64,000 nt of DNA from Oxalobacter formigenes (GTDB taxonomy: Bacteria; Pseudomonadota; Gammaproteobacteria; Burkholderiales; Burkholderiaceae_D): the NCBI RefSeq assembly GCF_002127965.1, contig NZ_CP018787.1, positions 930,001 through 994,000 of the forward strand, read 5' to 3'. A model generated the notes under the pieces. It saw only the letters and a list, made by a program, of their open reading frames with translations, was not told where the DNA came from and made no database searches. The translations under genes and the position numbers were made by a program. Within the stretch, counting starts at the first letter, position 1. Each line of letters opens with the position of its first letter. This document shows positions 1-9,559 of this stretch, piece by piece.

Positions 1-638
1 GCCTGTTCGAAGTTGAAGGCGGATTGTTCCACTTCGTTTTGATGGTAAACGTCGCCGTAGGTCAGGTATTTTTTGACACCACGGTCAGTCCATTCTGTCC
101 AGACAAGATCGTAAACATTCTCAACACCCTGCAGGTACATGGCGAGACGTTCCAGACCGTAGGTGATTTCACCGAGGATCGGCTTGCAGTCGATGCCTCC
201 GACTTGCTGGAAATAGGTGAACTGGGTCACTTCCATGCCGTTTAACCAGACTTCCCAGCCAAGGCCCCATGCGCCCAGAGTCGGGTTTTCCCAGTCATCT
301 TCAACGAAACGGACATCATTTTGCTTCAGATCGAGACCCAGTGCCGCAAGTGATCCAAGATACAGATCAAGAATGTCTTCCGGAGCCGGTTTCAAAACGA
401 CCTGAAACTGGTAATAGTGCTGCATGCGGTTCGGATTTTCACCATAGCGGCCGTCTTTCGGACGCCGGGATGGCTGGACGTAGGCCGCTCTCCAGGGTTC
501 CGGGCCGATGGCACGCAGGAAAGTCGCGGTATGCGAAGTGCCTGCACCGACTTCCATATCGTATGGTTGAAGCAGGGCGCAGCCTTGCTGGCTCCAGTAT
601 TGTTGAAGCGTAAAAATGATTTGTTGAAAAGTGATCAT
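1..638 (-). CDS. glyQ: Glycine--tRNA ligase alpha subunit, 3' part outside window
   Basis: GlyQ is the catalytic alpha chain of the bacterial heterotetrameric glycyl-tRNA synthetase and charges tRNA-Gly in the cytoplasm. Reverse translation from the ATG at 638 is open to the window edge (212 codons; the family is usually about 300 aa). It begins [20 protein letters not shown] and carries the class II signature region with [20 protein letters not shown] and [12 protein letters not shown], all typical of GlyQ. A Shine-Dalgarno AGGAAA lies just upstream of the ATG. glyS would be expected beyond the left edge. The C-terminal third is not visible. Confidence 0.95.
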   Translation of the reverse strand, partial: MITFQQIIFTLQQYWSQQGCALLQPYDMEVGAGTSHTATFLRAIGPEPWRAAYVQPSRRPKDGRYGENPNRMQHYYQFQVVLKPAPEDILDLYLGSLAALGLDLKQNDVRFVEDDWENPTLGAWGLGWEVWLNGMEVTQFTYFQQVGGIDCKPILGEITYGLERLAMYLQGVENVYDLVWTEWTDRGVKKYLTYGDVYHQNEVEQSAFNFEQ

Positions 639-848
639 GTCCGTTTTCCTGTCCCCAAAAACCTTGACGCATTGGGGGAATTTTTGCATAAGGAGAAATT
701 CTAGCCGTTTTATGGGCGAAGGGGAATTGAAAGGCGGCTATTAGCCTGATTTCATGACGGGATTGTCTGAAATTTTCAGCACTAATGCATGGTAAGGCCT
801 GAAAAGTGACAAAGGGAATTCGGAAAACAACGAGCGGTAAAAATGAAA

Positions 849-882
849 CGGACACCGCAAATTGCATACGATGCGGTGTCCG
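849..882 (-). terminator. Terminator after fbp
   Basis: A perfect 11-bp stem (849-859 with 872-882) has a 12-nt loop. On the minus strand it follows the fbp stop by 13 bases and is followed by a T-rich stretch. It probably ends the pepN-fbp transcript before glyQ. Confidence 0.7.
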
Positions 883-895
883 GAGAATAAAAGTT

Positions 896-1909
896 TTATC
901 GCGTTTCCTTGTGGTAACGGGTGATGCGATCGACTTCGTTTTTGGAGCCTAAAAATACCGGAACACGCTGATGCAGTTTTTCAGGAACGACGTCTAGCAT
1001 CGGGATCAGCCCGTTTGTCGCAGCGCCGCCTGCCTGCTCGACGATGAATGCCATTGGATTGGCTTCATAAAGCAGACGGATGCGGCCGCCCTGTTCGATG
1101 TTGCGTTCGTCGGCAGGGTACATGAAGATGCCGCCGCGGTTCAGTATCCGGTGCATGTCGGTGACCATCGAGGCAACCCAGCGCATATTGAAATCTTTTT
1201 TCAACGGGCCTCCCTTGCCGGTCTGCATTTCTTCAAAGTAGCGTTTGACCGGTGGGAACCAGCGACGGGCATTCGATGCATTAATGGCATATTCGCTGGT
1301 GTCTTCAGGAATGCGCATGTTGGCCTGTGTCAGTACCCATGAACCCATTTCACGGTCAAGCGTGAAGCAATGAACGCCACGGCCTGTCGTCAATACCAGC
1401 AGGGTTTGCGGACCGTAAAGTGCATAGCCGGCCGCGATTTGCTGGCGACCCGGTTGCAGGAAATCCTTTTCATCGGCATCGGTCTTGTCTTCCGGCATTT
1501 TCAGCACGGAAAAGATGGTGCCGATGGACACGTTCACGTCGATATTGCTCGATCCGTCCAGCGGATCGAACAGAAGCAGGTAACTGCCGTGGGGGTAGGT
1601 CTTGGATATCGGATGAATGGTTTCCATCTCCTCGGAAGCCATGGCGGAAAGATGGCCACCCCATTCATTGGATTCAAGCAGGATTTCGTTACTCAGAATG
1701 TCCAGTTTTTTCTGGACTTCACCCTGAACGTTTTCTGTTTCGTTGCTGCCCAAAATGTTGCCCAGCGCGCCTTTTCCAACAGAATGGCCGATGGTTTTGC
1801 AGGCCCGTGCAACCACTTCCAGAAGCAGGCGCAGTTCTTCAGGAACCGTGCCGTAACGGCGGTTTTCCTCGATCAGGTGTTGTGTCAGGCTGACTCGTTT
1901 CTGTCTCAT
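896..1909 (-). CDS. fbp: Fructose-1,6-bisphosphatase, class 1
   Basis: Hydrolyses fructose 1,6-bisphosphate to fructose 6-phosphate, the committed step of gluconeogenesis. The 337-aa product has the usual class I length. The metal/phosphate site [10 protein letters not shown] is at residues 115-124 and is followed by GTIFSV; the acidic run ASEEME is near residue 91. The ATG at 1909 is preceded by GGGAACG, a fair ribosome binding site. It starts 23 bp after pepN on the same strand, so the two are probably co-transcribed. With pgk and fba further along, it supports a gluconeogenic capacity. Confidence 0.97.
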   Translation of the reverse strand: MRQKRVSLTQHLIEENRRYGTVPEELRLLLEVVARACKTIGHSVGKGALGNILGSNETENVQGEVQKKLDILSNEILLESNEWGGHLSAMASEEMETIHPISKTYPHGSYLLLFDPLDGSSNIDVNVSIGTIFSVLKMPEDKTDADEKDFLQPGRQQIAAGYALYGPQTLLVLTTGRGVHCFTLDREMGSWVLTQANMRIPEDTSEYAINASNARRWFPPVKRYFEEMQTGKGGPLKKDFNMRWVASMVTDMHRILNRGGIFMYPADERNIEQGGRIRLLYEANPMAFIVEQAGGAATNGLIPMLDVVPEKLHQRVPVFLGSKNEVDRITRYHKETR

Positions 1910-1932
1910 TTCGTTCCCGTTTTTTCGTTTTT

Positions 1933-4590
1933 TTAAGCTGACAATGTTTTATTGATGATTTCGCGCGTGTCGCGGGACAATTCCTGTTTCGAAACCTGTT
2001 TCAGGGCCCGTTCTGCCGGCTGGCGCAAAGAGGGAACGTAACGTTTGTACTGGTCCATGCATCGGGCGAGCCGTGCGGCAACCTGTGGATTGATTCTGTC
2101 CAGCTCCAGCAGGTATTTCGCCCAGAATTCGTAGCCGCTCCCATCTTCAGCATGAAATTGTGCCATATTGTTATGACAAAAGCCAAAGATGAGGCTTCTG
2201 GCCCGGTTCGGATTTCTGAAAGTGAACGCCGGATGTTCCATGAGTTCACGGATGGATTCGATGGATGTTGTCGGGGACGTGGATTGCAGCGAGAACCATT
2301 TGTCGATGACAAGCGGTTCGTTTTCGTATTCCTTGTAGAAGTGTTCCAGCAGTTCTTTCACTTCCGGCAGTTTTTGCATGCATCCGGAGTGAACGAGCGA
2401 TGTCAGCGCGGCCAGCCGGTCTGTCATATTGTTGGCCTGACGGTACTGGTCGATTGCCATGTGGCACGTGTCGGTACTGTCGCAAAGCAGCAGATAGGAC
2501 AGCGCCAGATTTTTCAACGCCCTTTTGCCTGCATCTTGTGGAATCGGGCGGTATTCGCCGTCTGTGAGGTTATTTTTATAGGCTTTTTGCCATTCTTTCT
2601 CCAGCGCGTTTGCCAGTGTTTTACGCATGAATTGCCGTGCCGTGTGAATGGCACGGGGATCGATTTCATCCATTTTTTCCGCAATGATGGTTTCACTCGG
2701 AAGAGTCAATGCAAGTTCACGCAAGGCCGGGTCAAGTGAGGTATTTGTCAGGACAGTGCGGAAGGCATCGATAAATGGTTTATCCAGTGTAAGAGGCCTG
2801 TTTTCGCGGACTGCGTGGGTGAGTTCCAGCAGACGGCGCATGGCGAGTCGTTGTCCTGCTTCCCAGCGGTTGAAACTGTCGGTGTCGTTCGCGAGCAGAT
2901 GCAGCAGTTCTTCATCCGTCTGTTCGAATTCAAGAATGACGGGAGCGGAGAAATTGCGCAGGGCAGAAATGACCGGTTTTTCAGGGACATCGACCAGTGT
3001 GAAAGTCTGTTTTTCCTGTGTCAGCTCCAATACACAGGTATCGGATGCATTGTCTGACCCTTTGACACGAACGGGAATTTCCTTGCCATGTGCATCCAGC
3101 AGGCCGATGGCAATCGGGATCAGGAAAGGTTTTTTTTCTGTTTGTCCCGGTGTTGGTGGACAGCTTTGGCTTAATGTCAGCGACAAGGTTCTGTTTAGGC
3201 TGTCGTAATCGCTTTCCAGCTTGACACGGGGCGTTCCGGCCTGACTGTACCAGAGTTCGAATTGTGACAGGTCGCGACCATTCGCATCCGCCATGGCGGC
3301 CAGAAAATCGGCACATGTCACGGCATTTCCGTCATGACGTTTGAAGTAAAGGTCCATGCCTTTTTTGAAGCCGTCCCGTCCCAGAAGGGTCTGGTACATT
3401 CGAACGACTTCCGCACCTTTTTCATAAATCGTGACGGTATAGAAGTTGTTGATCTCCTGATATGAATCCGGACGGACTGGATGTGCCATGGGGCCTGCGT
3501 CTTCAGGAAACTGGACTTGACGCAGCGTGCGGACATCTTCGATACGTTTGACGGCGCGGCCTGAATCGCTGCCTGTACGGTCGGCCGAGAATTCCTGATC
3601 ACGGAATACGGTAAGGCCTTCTTTTAACGAAAGCTGGAACCAGTCGCGGCAGGTAACGCGGTCGCCGGTCCAGTTATGGAAGTATTCGTGGCCGACGACG
3701 GATTCGATGTTGGCGTAATCCTGATCGGTCGCAATACGGGGGTTGGCCAGTACGTAACGGGTATTGAAAATGTTCAGGCCCTTGTTTTCCATCGCGCCCA
3801 TGTTGAAGTCGCTGACGGCAACGATCATGAAACGGTCGAGATCGAGTTCCAGTCCGAAACGGGATTCATCCCACGCGATGCTGTGCTTTAGGGATTCCAT
3901 CGCATGAGGTGTCTTGTCGAGATTGCCGTCTTCGACCCAGACCTGCAAGAGCACGTCACGACCGTCGGCGAGCCTGAAAGTTTCTTCCTGACAGACCAGA
4001 TTACCGGCAACAAGAGCGAACAGGTAGGACGGTTTTTTGAATGGATCTTCCCATTTGGCGAAATGTCGGCCTTTCGGAAGATCACCTTGATCAACGAGAT
4101 TGCCGTTGGACAGGAGAACCGGATATTTTTTCTTGTCAGCGAAAAGGGTGACCGTATAGCTTGCCATGACGTCCGGGCGGTCAGGATAGTATGTGATTTT
4201 GCGGAATCCTTCAGCTTCGCACTGGGTAAAGAAATTCCCGTTCGAAATATACAATCCCATCAGGGATGTGTTTTTATCGGGGCGAACAAGGGTATCTATT
4301 ACCAGCGTGACGTCGTCGGGCGCGTTCGGGATTCGCAATTCACCGTGGTCCAGTGCGTAATCCGGTTTTTCCAGCGTGCGACCGTTCATGACGATTTTGA
4401 CAAGTTCCAGATCCTGACCGTTCAAAACGATCTCGCGACTGTCTGATGCCGGATTGTGTTTGAATCGTGTAGTGGCCGAGACGCTGGTTGCAGAAGGTGC
4501 CAGATCGAAGGTGAGGTCGATATGATCGACCAGAAAAGAGGGGACGGTGTAATCGAGACGCTGGATGGTTTCCGGTTGTGCTGTGTTCAT
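1933..4590 (-). CDS. pepN: Aminopeptidase N (M1 family)
   Basis: Zinc metallopeptidase that removes N-terminal residues from peptides in the cytoplasm. The M1 exopeptidase motif GAMEN is at about residues 265-269. The zinc site HEYFH at 301-305 has its third ligand, Glu (in SLKEGL), near 324. From the ATG at 4590 the protein is 885 aa, normal for the E. coli-type PepN. A longer frame exists from a TTG at 4608, but I prefer the ATG because GGAAAC lies 12 nt upstream of it and the extra residues lack family character. fbp follows after 23 bp. Confidence 0.96.
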   Translation of the reverse strand: MNTAQPETIQRLDYTVPSFLVDHIDLTFDLAPSATSVSATTRFKHNPASDSREIVLNGQDLELVKIVMNGRTLEKPDYALDHGELRIPNAPDDVTLVIDTLVRPDKNTSLMGLYISNGNFFTQCEAEGFRKITYYPDRPDVMASYTVTLFADKKKYPVLLSNGNLVDQGDLPKGRHFAKWEDPFKKPSYLFALVAGNLVCQEETFRLADGRDVLLQVWVEDGNLDKTPHAMESLKHSIAWDESRFGLELDLDRFMIVAVSDFNMGAMENKGLNIFNTRYVLANPRIATDQDYANIESVVGHEYFHNWTGDRVTCRDWFQLSLKEGLTVFRDQEFSADRTGSDSGRAVKRIEDVRTLRQVQFPEDAGPMAHPVRPDSYQEINNFYTVTIYEKGAEVVRMYQTLLGRDGFKKGMDLYFKRHDGNAVTCADFLAAMADANGRDLSQFELWYSQAGTPRVKLESDYDSLNRTLSLTLSQSCPPTPGQTEKKPFLIPIAIGLLDAHGKEIPVRVKGSDNASDTCVLELTQEKQTFTLVDVPEKPVISALRNFSAPVILEFEQTDEELLHLLANDTDSFNRWEAGQRLAMRRLLELTHAVRENRPLTLDKPFIDAFRTVLTNTSLDPALRELALTLPSETIIAEKMDEIDPRAIHTARQFMRKTLANALEKEWQKAYKNNLTDGEYRPIPQDAGKRALKNLALSYLLLCDSTDTCHMAIDQYRQANNMTDRLAALTSLVHSGCMQKLPEVKELLEHFYKEYENEPLVIDKWFSLQSTSPTTSIESIRELMEHPAFTFRNPNRARSLIFGFCHNNMAQFHAEDGSGYEFWAKYLLELDRINPQVAARLARCMDQYKRYVPSLRQPAERALKQVSKQELSRDTREIINKTLSA

Positions 4591-4747
4591 TTCGATGTCT
4601 GTTTCCAAATATGGTGTTTGGTTTTTTTATAAAAAACGTTCCTGTCGTTGTCTGTTTTTTCAGGAGCGTGCCCAACGACGATGCAATACCATACATTATC
4701 CATCAGAATGCGTTTTCATGGATGACAAGACCGGGGTTCGCAAGTAA

Positions 4748-4787
4748 ACAAAAAGATTCTTTTCACCTGTGGGGCAAAAAGAATCTT
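4748..4787 (-). terminator. Terminator after galU
   Basis: An 11-bp inverted repeat (4753-4763 with 4777-4787) is followed on the minus strand by a T-rich run (complement of 4748-4752). It lies between galU and pepN, so the two are probably separate transcripts. Confidence 0.7.
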
Positions 4788-4822
4788 CTGGGGTATCAAA
4801 CTGCTTTCAGTCCATTTTTACT

Positions 4823-5812
4823 TCAGGCCGCATTGATCGGGAAAGAATTTTGTGGCGGATTTTTATCGAGTCGCGATGTTTCGATGTTGCCAATATCTGG
4901 TACAGCTGTCGTTGCCACAAAATAGTTTTTTCTGACCTGATTCTGTGGGCGGCTATCGAGAAATTGTCTGAATTCCCTGCCGACTTCTTCGTGTTTCAGG
5001 GCAAACTGGACTGTCGCTTTCAGATAACCGAGTTTGCTGCCACAATCATAGCGAACTCCATCGAATTCATAAGCGAATACCGGTTCGCTTCCCAGGAGGG
5101 ATTCTATGGCATCCGTCAGTTGCAGTTCGCCGCCACTGCCGGGCCGGAGTTTGCGCAAATGGGTGAATATAGTCGGATTGAGAATGTATCGGCCAACGAC
5201 ACCCAGATCGGACGGCGCATTTTCAGGTGCCGGTTTTTCGACGATATGATGGACTTTTAAAATTTTGCCTGCGGGGACGCCTGCAATCATGCCGTAGTCC
5301 CTGCTTTTGGCGATGTTTATTTTTTCAACACCGATGATGCTTTGTCCCTGTTCCATATACAGTTCGGTCATCTGGCGCATGACAGGAATTTCGGCATCCA
5401 GCAAATCGTCCGCTAGAATGACGGCAAACGGTTCATCCCTTACCAGTCTTGCTGCGCACAAAACGGCATGGCCCAGTCCAAGAGCTTCCGCTTGCCTGAC
5501 AAAATAGCATTCGACATTTTTCGGTTTGATTTTTTTGAGAACGTCTAGCAGGGTCTGCTTGTTTTTTGCATACAGTTCCGTTTCGAGTTCGTATGCCTTG
5601 TCGAAATGATCTTCAATTGCTCTTTTGTTGCGGCCGGTAACAAATATCATTTCGGTAATGCCCGCGGCGGCGGCTTCTTCGACGGCATACTGGATCAATG
5701 GTTTGTCGACAACGGGAAGCATTTCTTTGGGACTGGCTTTGGTCGCTGGCAAAAAACGCGTGCCAAGACCGGCAACGGGAAAAACGGCTTTGGTAACTTT
5801 TTTAGAAATCAT
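4823..5812 (-). CDS. galU: UTP--glucose-1-phosphate uridylyltransferase
   Basis: Makes UDP-glucose from UTP and glucose 1-phosphate, the precursor for surface polysaccharides. The nucleotidyltransferase signature GLGTRFLPATKASPKEMLP is near the N-terminus and KPLIQYAVEEA follows. The start is the ATG at 5812 (329 aa), preceded by AAAGGCAG; a longer frame from 5875 adds residues unlike the family. It is a single gene with its own terminator downstream. Confidence 0.96.
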   Translation of the reverse strand: MISKKVTKAVFPVAGLGTRFLPATKASPKEMLPVVDKPLIQYAVEEAAAAGITEMIFVTGRNKRAIEDHFDKAYELETELYAKNKQTLLDVLKKIKPKNVECYFVRQAEALGLGHAVLCAARLVRDEPFAVILADDLLDAEIPVMRQMTELYMEQGQSIIGVEKINIAKSRDYGMIAGVPAGKILKVHHIVEKPAPENAPSDLGVVGRYILNPTIFTHLRKLRPGSGGELQLTDAIESLLGSEPVFAYEFDGVRYDCGSKLGYLKATVQFALKHEEVGREFRQFLDSRPQNQVRKNYFVATTAVPDIGNIETSRLDKNPPQNSFPINAA

Positions 5813-6228
5813 TTTGATTCTGCCTTTAATAATAGAATGCAATTTCAGGTAAAGACAAACAGACTTTTGGAACATGTTGCCGGTTTACGGTTCATAACCG
5901 GCACGCTTTTCAAATCATTTATCCAATTTGTCCATTCTGTTAATGATGAGTACAAGATCAATAGATGAAAAAACAGCTTCTGTTTATTCAGGAATAATCC
6001 GGTGTCATCAATGATGACTGGCGTTTTCCAACGATGATCGCATATCTTCAAAAAAGAATTTTGACAAGAAGTAAAACGATTAATGGAACAGACAGACTGA
6101 TTGGTGGTTTTCATTACCCTGTTAATGCAGGGCTTATATGGATATGAAAAAATTCAGTCAAATTTGAAAGGGGAAATTATTGAAAAAAAGCAACTTTGGG
6201 GTATTGGATGGAAGAGAGGTAATTGAAG
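5813..6228. other. Intergenic region upstream of galU
   Basis: About 400 bases between galU and the H-NS-like gene, presumably holding the galU promoter. I see no convincing gene. An 89-codon frame on the minus strand (5845-6114) lacks family resemblance and a well-placed ribosome binding site. Confidence 0.5.
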
Positions 6229-6255
6229 AAAAAAGGCCTGCACTGAGCAGGCCTT
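6229..6255 (-). terminator. Terminator after H-NS-like gene
   Basis: A perfect 9-bp GC-rich stem (6233-6241 with 6247-6255) with a 5-nt loop is followed on the minus strand by T6. It ends the hns-like transcript. Confidence 0.8.
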
Positions 6256-6329
6256 CAGGATGACAACAAGCAATAAAACTGTTTGTATTATTTTTTTAAC
6301 TTAATATAAGTTAATAATCTGAAACGGAA

Positions 6330-6620
6330 TTATTTGATAAGATATTTGTCTTTGTTTTTCGGGTCGATCCATTTTGGAGCCTTGCCACGACCCGACCATG
6401 TTTCACCACTTGCCGGATTGCGGTATTTGGGAGCCAGCGGTGCGCGGACACGCCCGGTTTTCTTTTTATTGGTGAAACCGAGATCGGCCAAAGTGATCCC
6501 ATATTCCGCCATCGTCATTTTGATTTGAGAAATGGCATTGGATAATTCGTTTTTGCGCAGCTCTTCAGCTTCGTTTTGAAGCTGCTTTATCTGGTCCTGC
6601 AACTGTTTGTATGTCGCCAT
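6330..6620 (-). CDS. H-NS family histone-like protein
   Basis: Small nucleoid protein, 96 aa from the ATG at 6620, which has GGGGAC upstream. The N-terminal half (residues about 3-45) is a Lys/Glu/Gln-rich coiled coil for oligomerisation. The C-terminal half holds the H-NS DNA-binding core TWSGRGKAPKW followed by basic residues. Proteins of this class silence AT-rich, often horizontally acquired DNA in Burkholderiales. The upstream flank (6660-6890) is itself very AT-rich, which would allow autoregulation, though that is inference. A longer frame from 6665 adds 15 residues that do not match the family. Confidence 0.93.
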   Translation of the reverse strand: MATYKQLQDQIKQLQNEAEELRKNELSNAISQIKMTMAEYGITLADLGFTNKKKTGRVRAPLAPKYRNPASGETWSGRGKAPKWIDPKNKDKYLIK

Positions 6621-6895
6621 GATTTTGTCCCCGTCAAGTGTCGGAAAATTTCTGAATTCCAGCACGGAATCTTCAAGGTTCCGGTGTATGTTTTAATAAG
6701 TAAAATAACTGTTCCGTTATTTTAATGGATATATTTTATCTTTACATTTTAAATAAATAAAGTCTTTATTGACTATTTAATCCCCGATTTGTCAGGATTA
6801 TTCTATTTTTAATCAAGAAATCACTTTTTCTAAAGGAAAAATTCCATTAAATTAATTGGTATGCAAAATAAATGCCTGACTTGTTCTTGTCTGAT

Positions 6896-7327
6896 TCATA
6901 CAAGTTGCTTCCATTGGTCAGGGCTGATTATACGGAAAAAACCGTTACGGGTATTTTTACGGGCCAGTTTCAATAAAGCCTTGTCTTTTGTAATAAGGAC
7001 GTGAGCTCTGGCGTCAAAAGCCAGCTCCATGAATTTCTGATCGTCTTTATCGCTGCAGATGGGGAGTAAATGGTAATCCTGTTTTTTCGGTTCGATTAAT
7101 TGAATGAGTTCGTCGAATTCGAGTTTTGAACGTTCTTTTTGCCTTACATCCAGATTCAATTTGGGATAATCGAGTACACGTAGCCACTCTTCGCGACAAT
7201 CTTCACGTGTTATCGCGTGAAATGTGTCTGCTTTGATGGCGTCGTGAAATGGTTTAATGGCGGGGTCGCGGAAAACGAAGAGGTCCAGGCAAACGTTTGT
7301 ATCCAGTACGGCTAAAATAGAGTTCAT
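6896..7327 (-). CDS. PIN-domain protein (putative ribonuclease/toxin family)
   Basis: 143-aa protein starting MNSILAVLDTNVCLDLFVF. The LDTN motif near residue 8 supplies the first metal-binding Asp of the PIN fold. Further acidic residues are in EEWLRVLDYP and CSDKDDQKFMELA, and ITKDKALLKLARK near the end is also typical. The family is often annotated as 'putative toxin-antitoxin component, PIN family'. No antitoxin-like gene is adjacent on the same strand, so a toxin role is not supported here; an RNA-processing nuclease is equally possible. It is divergent from yaaA with only 23 bp between the start codons. Confidence 0.85.
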   Translation of the reverse strand: MNSILAVLDTNVCLDLFVFRDPAIKPFHDAIKADTFHAITREDCREEWLRVLDYPKLNLDVRQKERSKLEFDELIQLIEPKKQDYHLLPICSDKDDQKFMELAFDARAHVLITKDKALLKLARKNTRNGFFRIISPDQWKQLV

Positions 7328-7350
7328 GAATTTTTTTGATTGGTTTTTTT

Positions 7351-8130
7351 ATGCTGATTATTCTATCACCCTCGAAACGCAAGAAATTTTCGGACAAGAT
7401 AATTACAGATCCATTTCTGAAGAAATATTTGACTCGTCCGGAATGGATTTCAAAAGCCGGAAAAATTGCAGATATGATGAGATCGTATTCACCGTCTGAA
7501 CTGGCGGATGTTTTGAAAGTTTCTGACGCGATTGCGATTAAAGAAGCCGGCTATTTTGAGGAATGGAATGTGAATGCCGTTCAACCGGAAACACAGCCTG
7601 CCGTTCTGTCTTATGACGGCGACGTTTACAGGGCTATGGATGCTCGCAATATGACAGAGAAAGAATGGGCATGGTTAAATAATCATTTGCGTATTCTGTC
7701 AGCCCTTTATGGCATTTCGAAACCGTTCGATTTGATCCAGCCATATCGTATCGAATTTCATAGTACAAAGGTCCGGCCGGATAATATGAGCTTGTACGAT
7801 TACTGGCAAAAAACTGTTATGCAATCGATTAATGGCGACCTGGAGAAAATGGATGATCCTGTTCTGGTCAATCTCGCTTCAGAAGAATTTTCAAAAGCGG
7901 TCGATGTAAATAAACTGAAAGGAAAAATGATCACGCCCGTTTTTCAGGAAATGCGGCCGGGTGGTGCAAAAGTCATCGGTTTATATGCGAAGAAAGCACG
8001 GGGACTGATGACGCGATATGCAGCGGAAAATGGCATTAATGTGGCCGAAGATTTGAAAGCTTTTGATGTCGATGATTATGCTTTTAATGAAAAAGCATCG
8101 ACGGATTCGGTCTGGATTTTCAGGCGCTGA
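7351..8130 (+). CDS. yaaA: YaaA family peroxide-stress protein
   Basis: 259-aa protein of the YaaA/DUF328 family, linked in E. coli to limiting free iron and DNA damage during peroxide stress. It starts MLIILSPSK, the family's usual beginning. Internal motifs include ALYGISKPFDLIQPYRIEF, LVNLASEEFSKAV and TPVFQEMRPGGAKVIGLYAKKARGLM. The ATG at 7351 is favoured over an upstream TTG by family alignment, although no good ribosome binding site is visible. The promoter must lie partly inside the divergent PIN gene. Confidence 0.93.
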   Translation: MLIILSPSKRKKFSDKIITDPFLKKYLTRPEWISKAGKIADMMRSYSPSELADVLKVSDAIAIKEAGYFEEWNVNAVQPETQPAVLSYDGDVYRAMDARNMTEKEWAWLNNHLRILSALYGISKPFDLIQPYRIEFHSTKVRPDNMSLYDYWQKTVMQSINGDLEKMDDPVLVNLASEEFSKAVDVNKLKGKMITPVFQEMRPGGAKVIGLYAKKARGLMTRYAAENGINVAEDLKAFDVDDYAFNEKASTDSVWIFRR

Positions 8131-8141
8131 GTTGTCTTTAT

Positions 8142-8537
8142 TCAACTGGCCTGTTTTTTCCGGATTTCTTCCAGCAGTGAATCGGGTCCGTTGTGTTCGA
8201 GCATGAGAACCAGTTGAAGATGCTGGTTGACGGCGTCAGTCCAGCTGGCAAATCGCCATTGGGGATGAATGTCGTCCGGCAATCCAAAAACGCTGGTTTC
8301 GAAGAGTTGCTTTTCACCCGTGCCGAAAGCATGGTCGATGCCGGTAAAAACAGTCGAAACAGTCAATTCACCAACCCGGGTCTGTTCGATGATCCGGTTG
8401 TCTGACGATTTCATCCCGCTAGCATATTCGGCAAAAGTGCAAGGCACCGGTTCTTTATCGACGAGCTTGTAAAAATGCCCTTCAAGCAAGGCGTCAATGT
8501 CTTCAAAAGTCTCATCATTCCTGTTCGCGTCGTTCAT
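8142..8537 (-). CDS. Hypothetical protein of a phage-associated family
   Basis: 131 aa. The stretch VSTVFTGIDHAFG followed by LFETSVFG and RFASWTDAVNQHLQLV resembles a small uncharacterised protein common in phage and prophage genomes (pattern: VST-x-hydrophobic-G-x-DH-x-FG ... FET-x-VF). No function is known to me. It is convergent with yaaA (11 bp apart) and no other phage gene is nearby, so it may be a domesticated remnant. The ribosome binding site is weak. Confidence 0.7.
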   Translation of the reverse strand: MNDANRNDETFEDIDALLEGHFYKLVDKEPVPCTFAEYASGMKSSDNRIIEQTRVGELTVSTVFTGIDHAFGTGEKQLFETSVFGLPDDIHPQWRFASWTDAVNQHLQLVLMLEHNGPDSLLEEIRKKQAS

Positions 8538-8722
8538 TTTGTCCAGTCATTTGTCTGTTTGCCCTATTTTAACGGACAAAAGAAGATGCCGTTTTGTTTT
8601 TGACCACGTTTGCATGTCCGTTTCAGGTAAAACGTATCCGTCAGGAACCGGCTTGGATATAATGGTTCGATCGAATGCCTGTATCTCTTTTTTTTCGCTT
8701 AACTCTTGTCGGGAATAAAAAA

Positions 8723-9181
8723 ATGTCCGTTTATGAAAAGATCAAAGCACTGAATATCGAATTGCCTCCTGTTGCCAAACCGGTTGCCGCTTATGTGATG
8801 TATGTCCAGTCCGGCAATCTGGTTTATCTGTCCGGCCATATTGCCAGGAAAGACGGCAAACCGCTGGTTGCCCAGTTCGGCAAGAATATTTCGGTTGAAG
8901 ACGGCAAAATCGCCGCCCGCAACACAGCGATTGATATGATTGCCACTTTGCAGGATGCCTGTGGTGGTGATTTGAAGCGTGTAAAACGTATCGTCAAGGT
9001 TTTGTCCCTCGTGAATTCGACGGGGGATTTTACCGGGCATCATCTGGTTACGAATGGCGCTTCGGAATTGCTGGTGGACGTATTCGGCGATGCCGGTCGT
9101 CATGCACGTTCCGCATTCGGTGTTGCACAACTGCCGACCGGTGCCTGTCTGGAACTTGAGCTGATTGCCGAAATCGACTGA
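8723..9181 (+). CDS. RidA/YjgF family protein
   Basis: 152-aa protein of the RidA superfamily (YjgF/YER057c/UK114), whose best-known members hydrolyse reactive enamine/imine intermediates. Characteristic segments are NLVYLSGHIARKDGKP, ARNTAIDMIATLQDACGG, GASELLVDVFGDAGRHARSA and the C-terminal LPTGACLELELIAEI. This longer subfamily is not the canonical RidA, so the exact substrate is unknown. The start is the ATG at 8723 with GGGAA upstream. A -10-like TATAAT at 8658-8663 may belong to its promoter. The small lipoprotein gene follows after 5 bp. Confidence 0.9.
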   Translation: MSVYEKIKALNIELPPVAKPVAAYVMYVQSGNLVYLSGHIARKDGKPLVAQFGKNISVEDGKIAARNTAIDMIATLQDACGGDLKRVKRIVKVLSLVNSTGDFTGHHLVTNGASELLVDVFGDAGRHARSAFGVAQLPTGACLELELIAEID

Positions 9182-9186
9182 AAATT

Positions 9187-9546
9187 ATGAAAAAGCTTGT
9201 TATCCTGCTGATGCTGGGTTTTGGTGTTTCGGCATGTTCACTGCCTGTTCATTCCAATGGAAAAACAGGCAGTTCCATGGCTGAAAATGCTGAATCCGAT
9301 TGTGGCACGGTTGTTATGCTCCGCCCCGCTGAAGTCAGGGAAGGGTTTTCACGTGATCTGGATTGCAGTCAGGGAAATGGCAAAAACACGGCATCAGGGC
9401 AGGCGTGTTTTCAATATACCGTTTTGCTGGATCATGGCGGTTCTTTCATGATCGCACAGCCGGAGGTGCTTTCCATGGTGGTCGGTAAAAGGGTATGTAT
9501 TGTGCCCGGTGCTTCGGGCGGTTCAGCAGTCATGATAACCGAGTGA
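9187..9546 (+). CDS. Small putative lipoprotein
   Basis: 119-aa protein with a lipoprotein signal: basic MKK, a hydrophobic stretch, then the lipobox GVSAC with the lipidated Cys at residue 17. The mature part has two further Cys pairs (near SDCGTV and LDCSQG, then QACF and RVCIV) and no domain I recognise. It is 5 bp downstream of the RidA-family gene and probably translated from the same message. It ends 13 bp from the convergent GGDEF-EAL gene with no terminator between. Confidence 0.75.
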   Translation: MKKLVILLMLGFGVSACSLPVHSNGKTGSSMAENAESDCGTVVMLRPAEVREGFSRDLDCSQGNGKNTASGQACFQYTVLLDHGGSFMIAQPEVLSMVVGKRVCIVPGASGGSAVMITE

Positions 9547-9559
9547 ACCGGGGCAGGGA

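Noticed and set aside
5845-6114. 89-codon minus-strand frame upstream of galU
   Set aside because: AGGG lies very close to its ATG, but the protein is compositionally odd, has no recognisable domain, and overlaps the region expected to hold the galU promoter.
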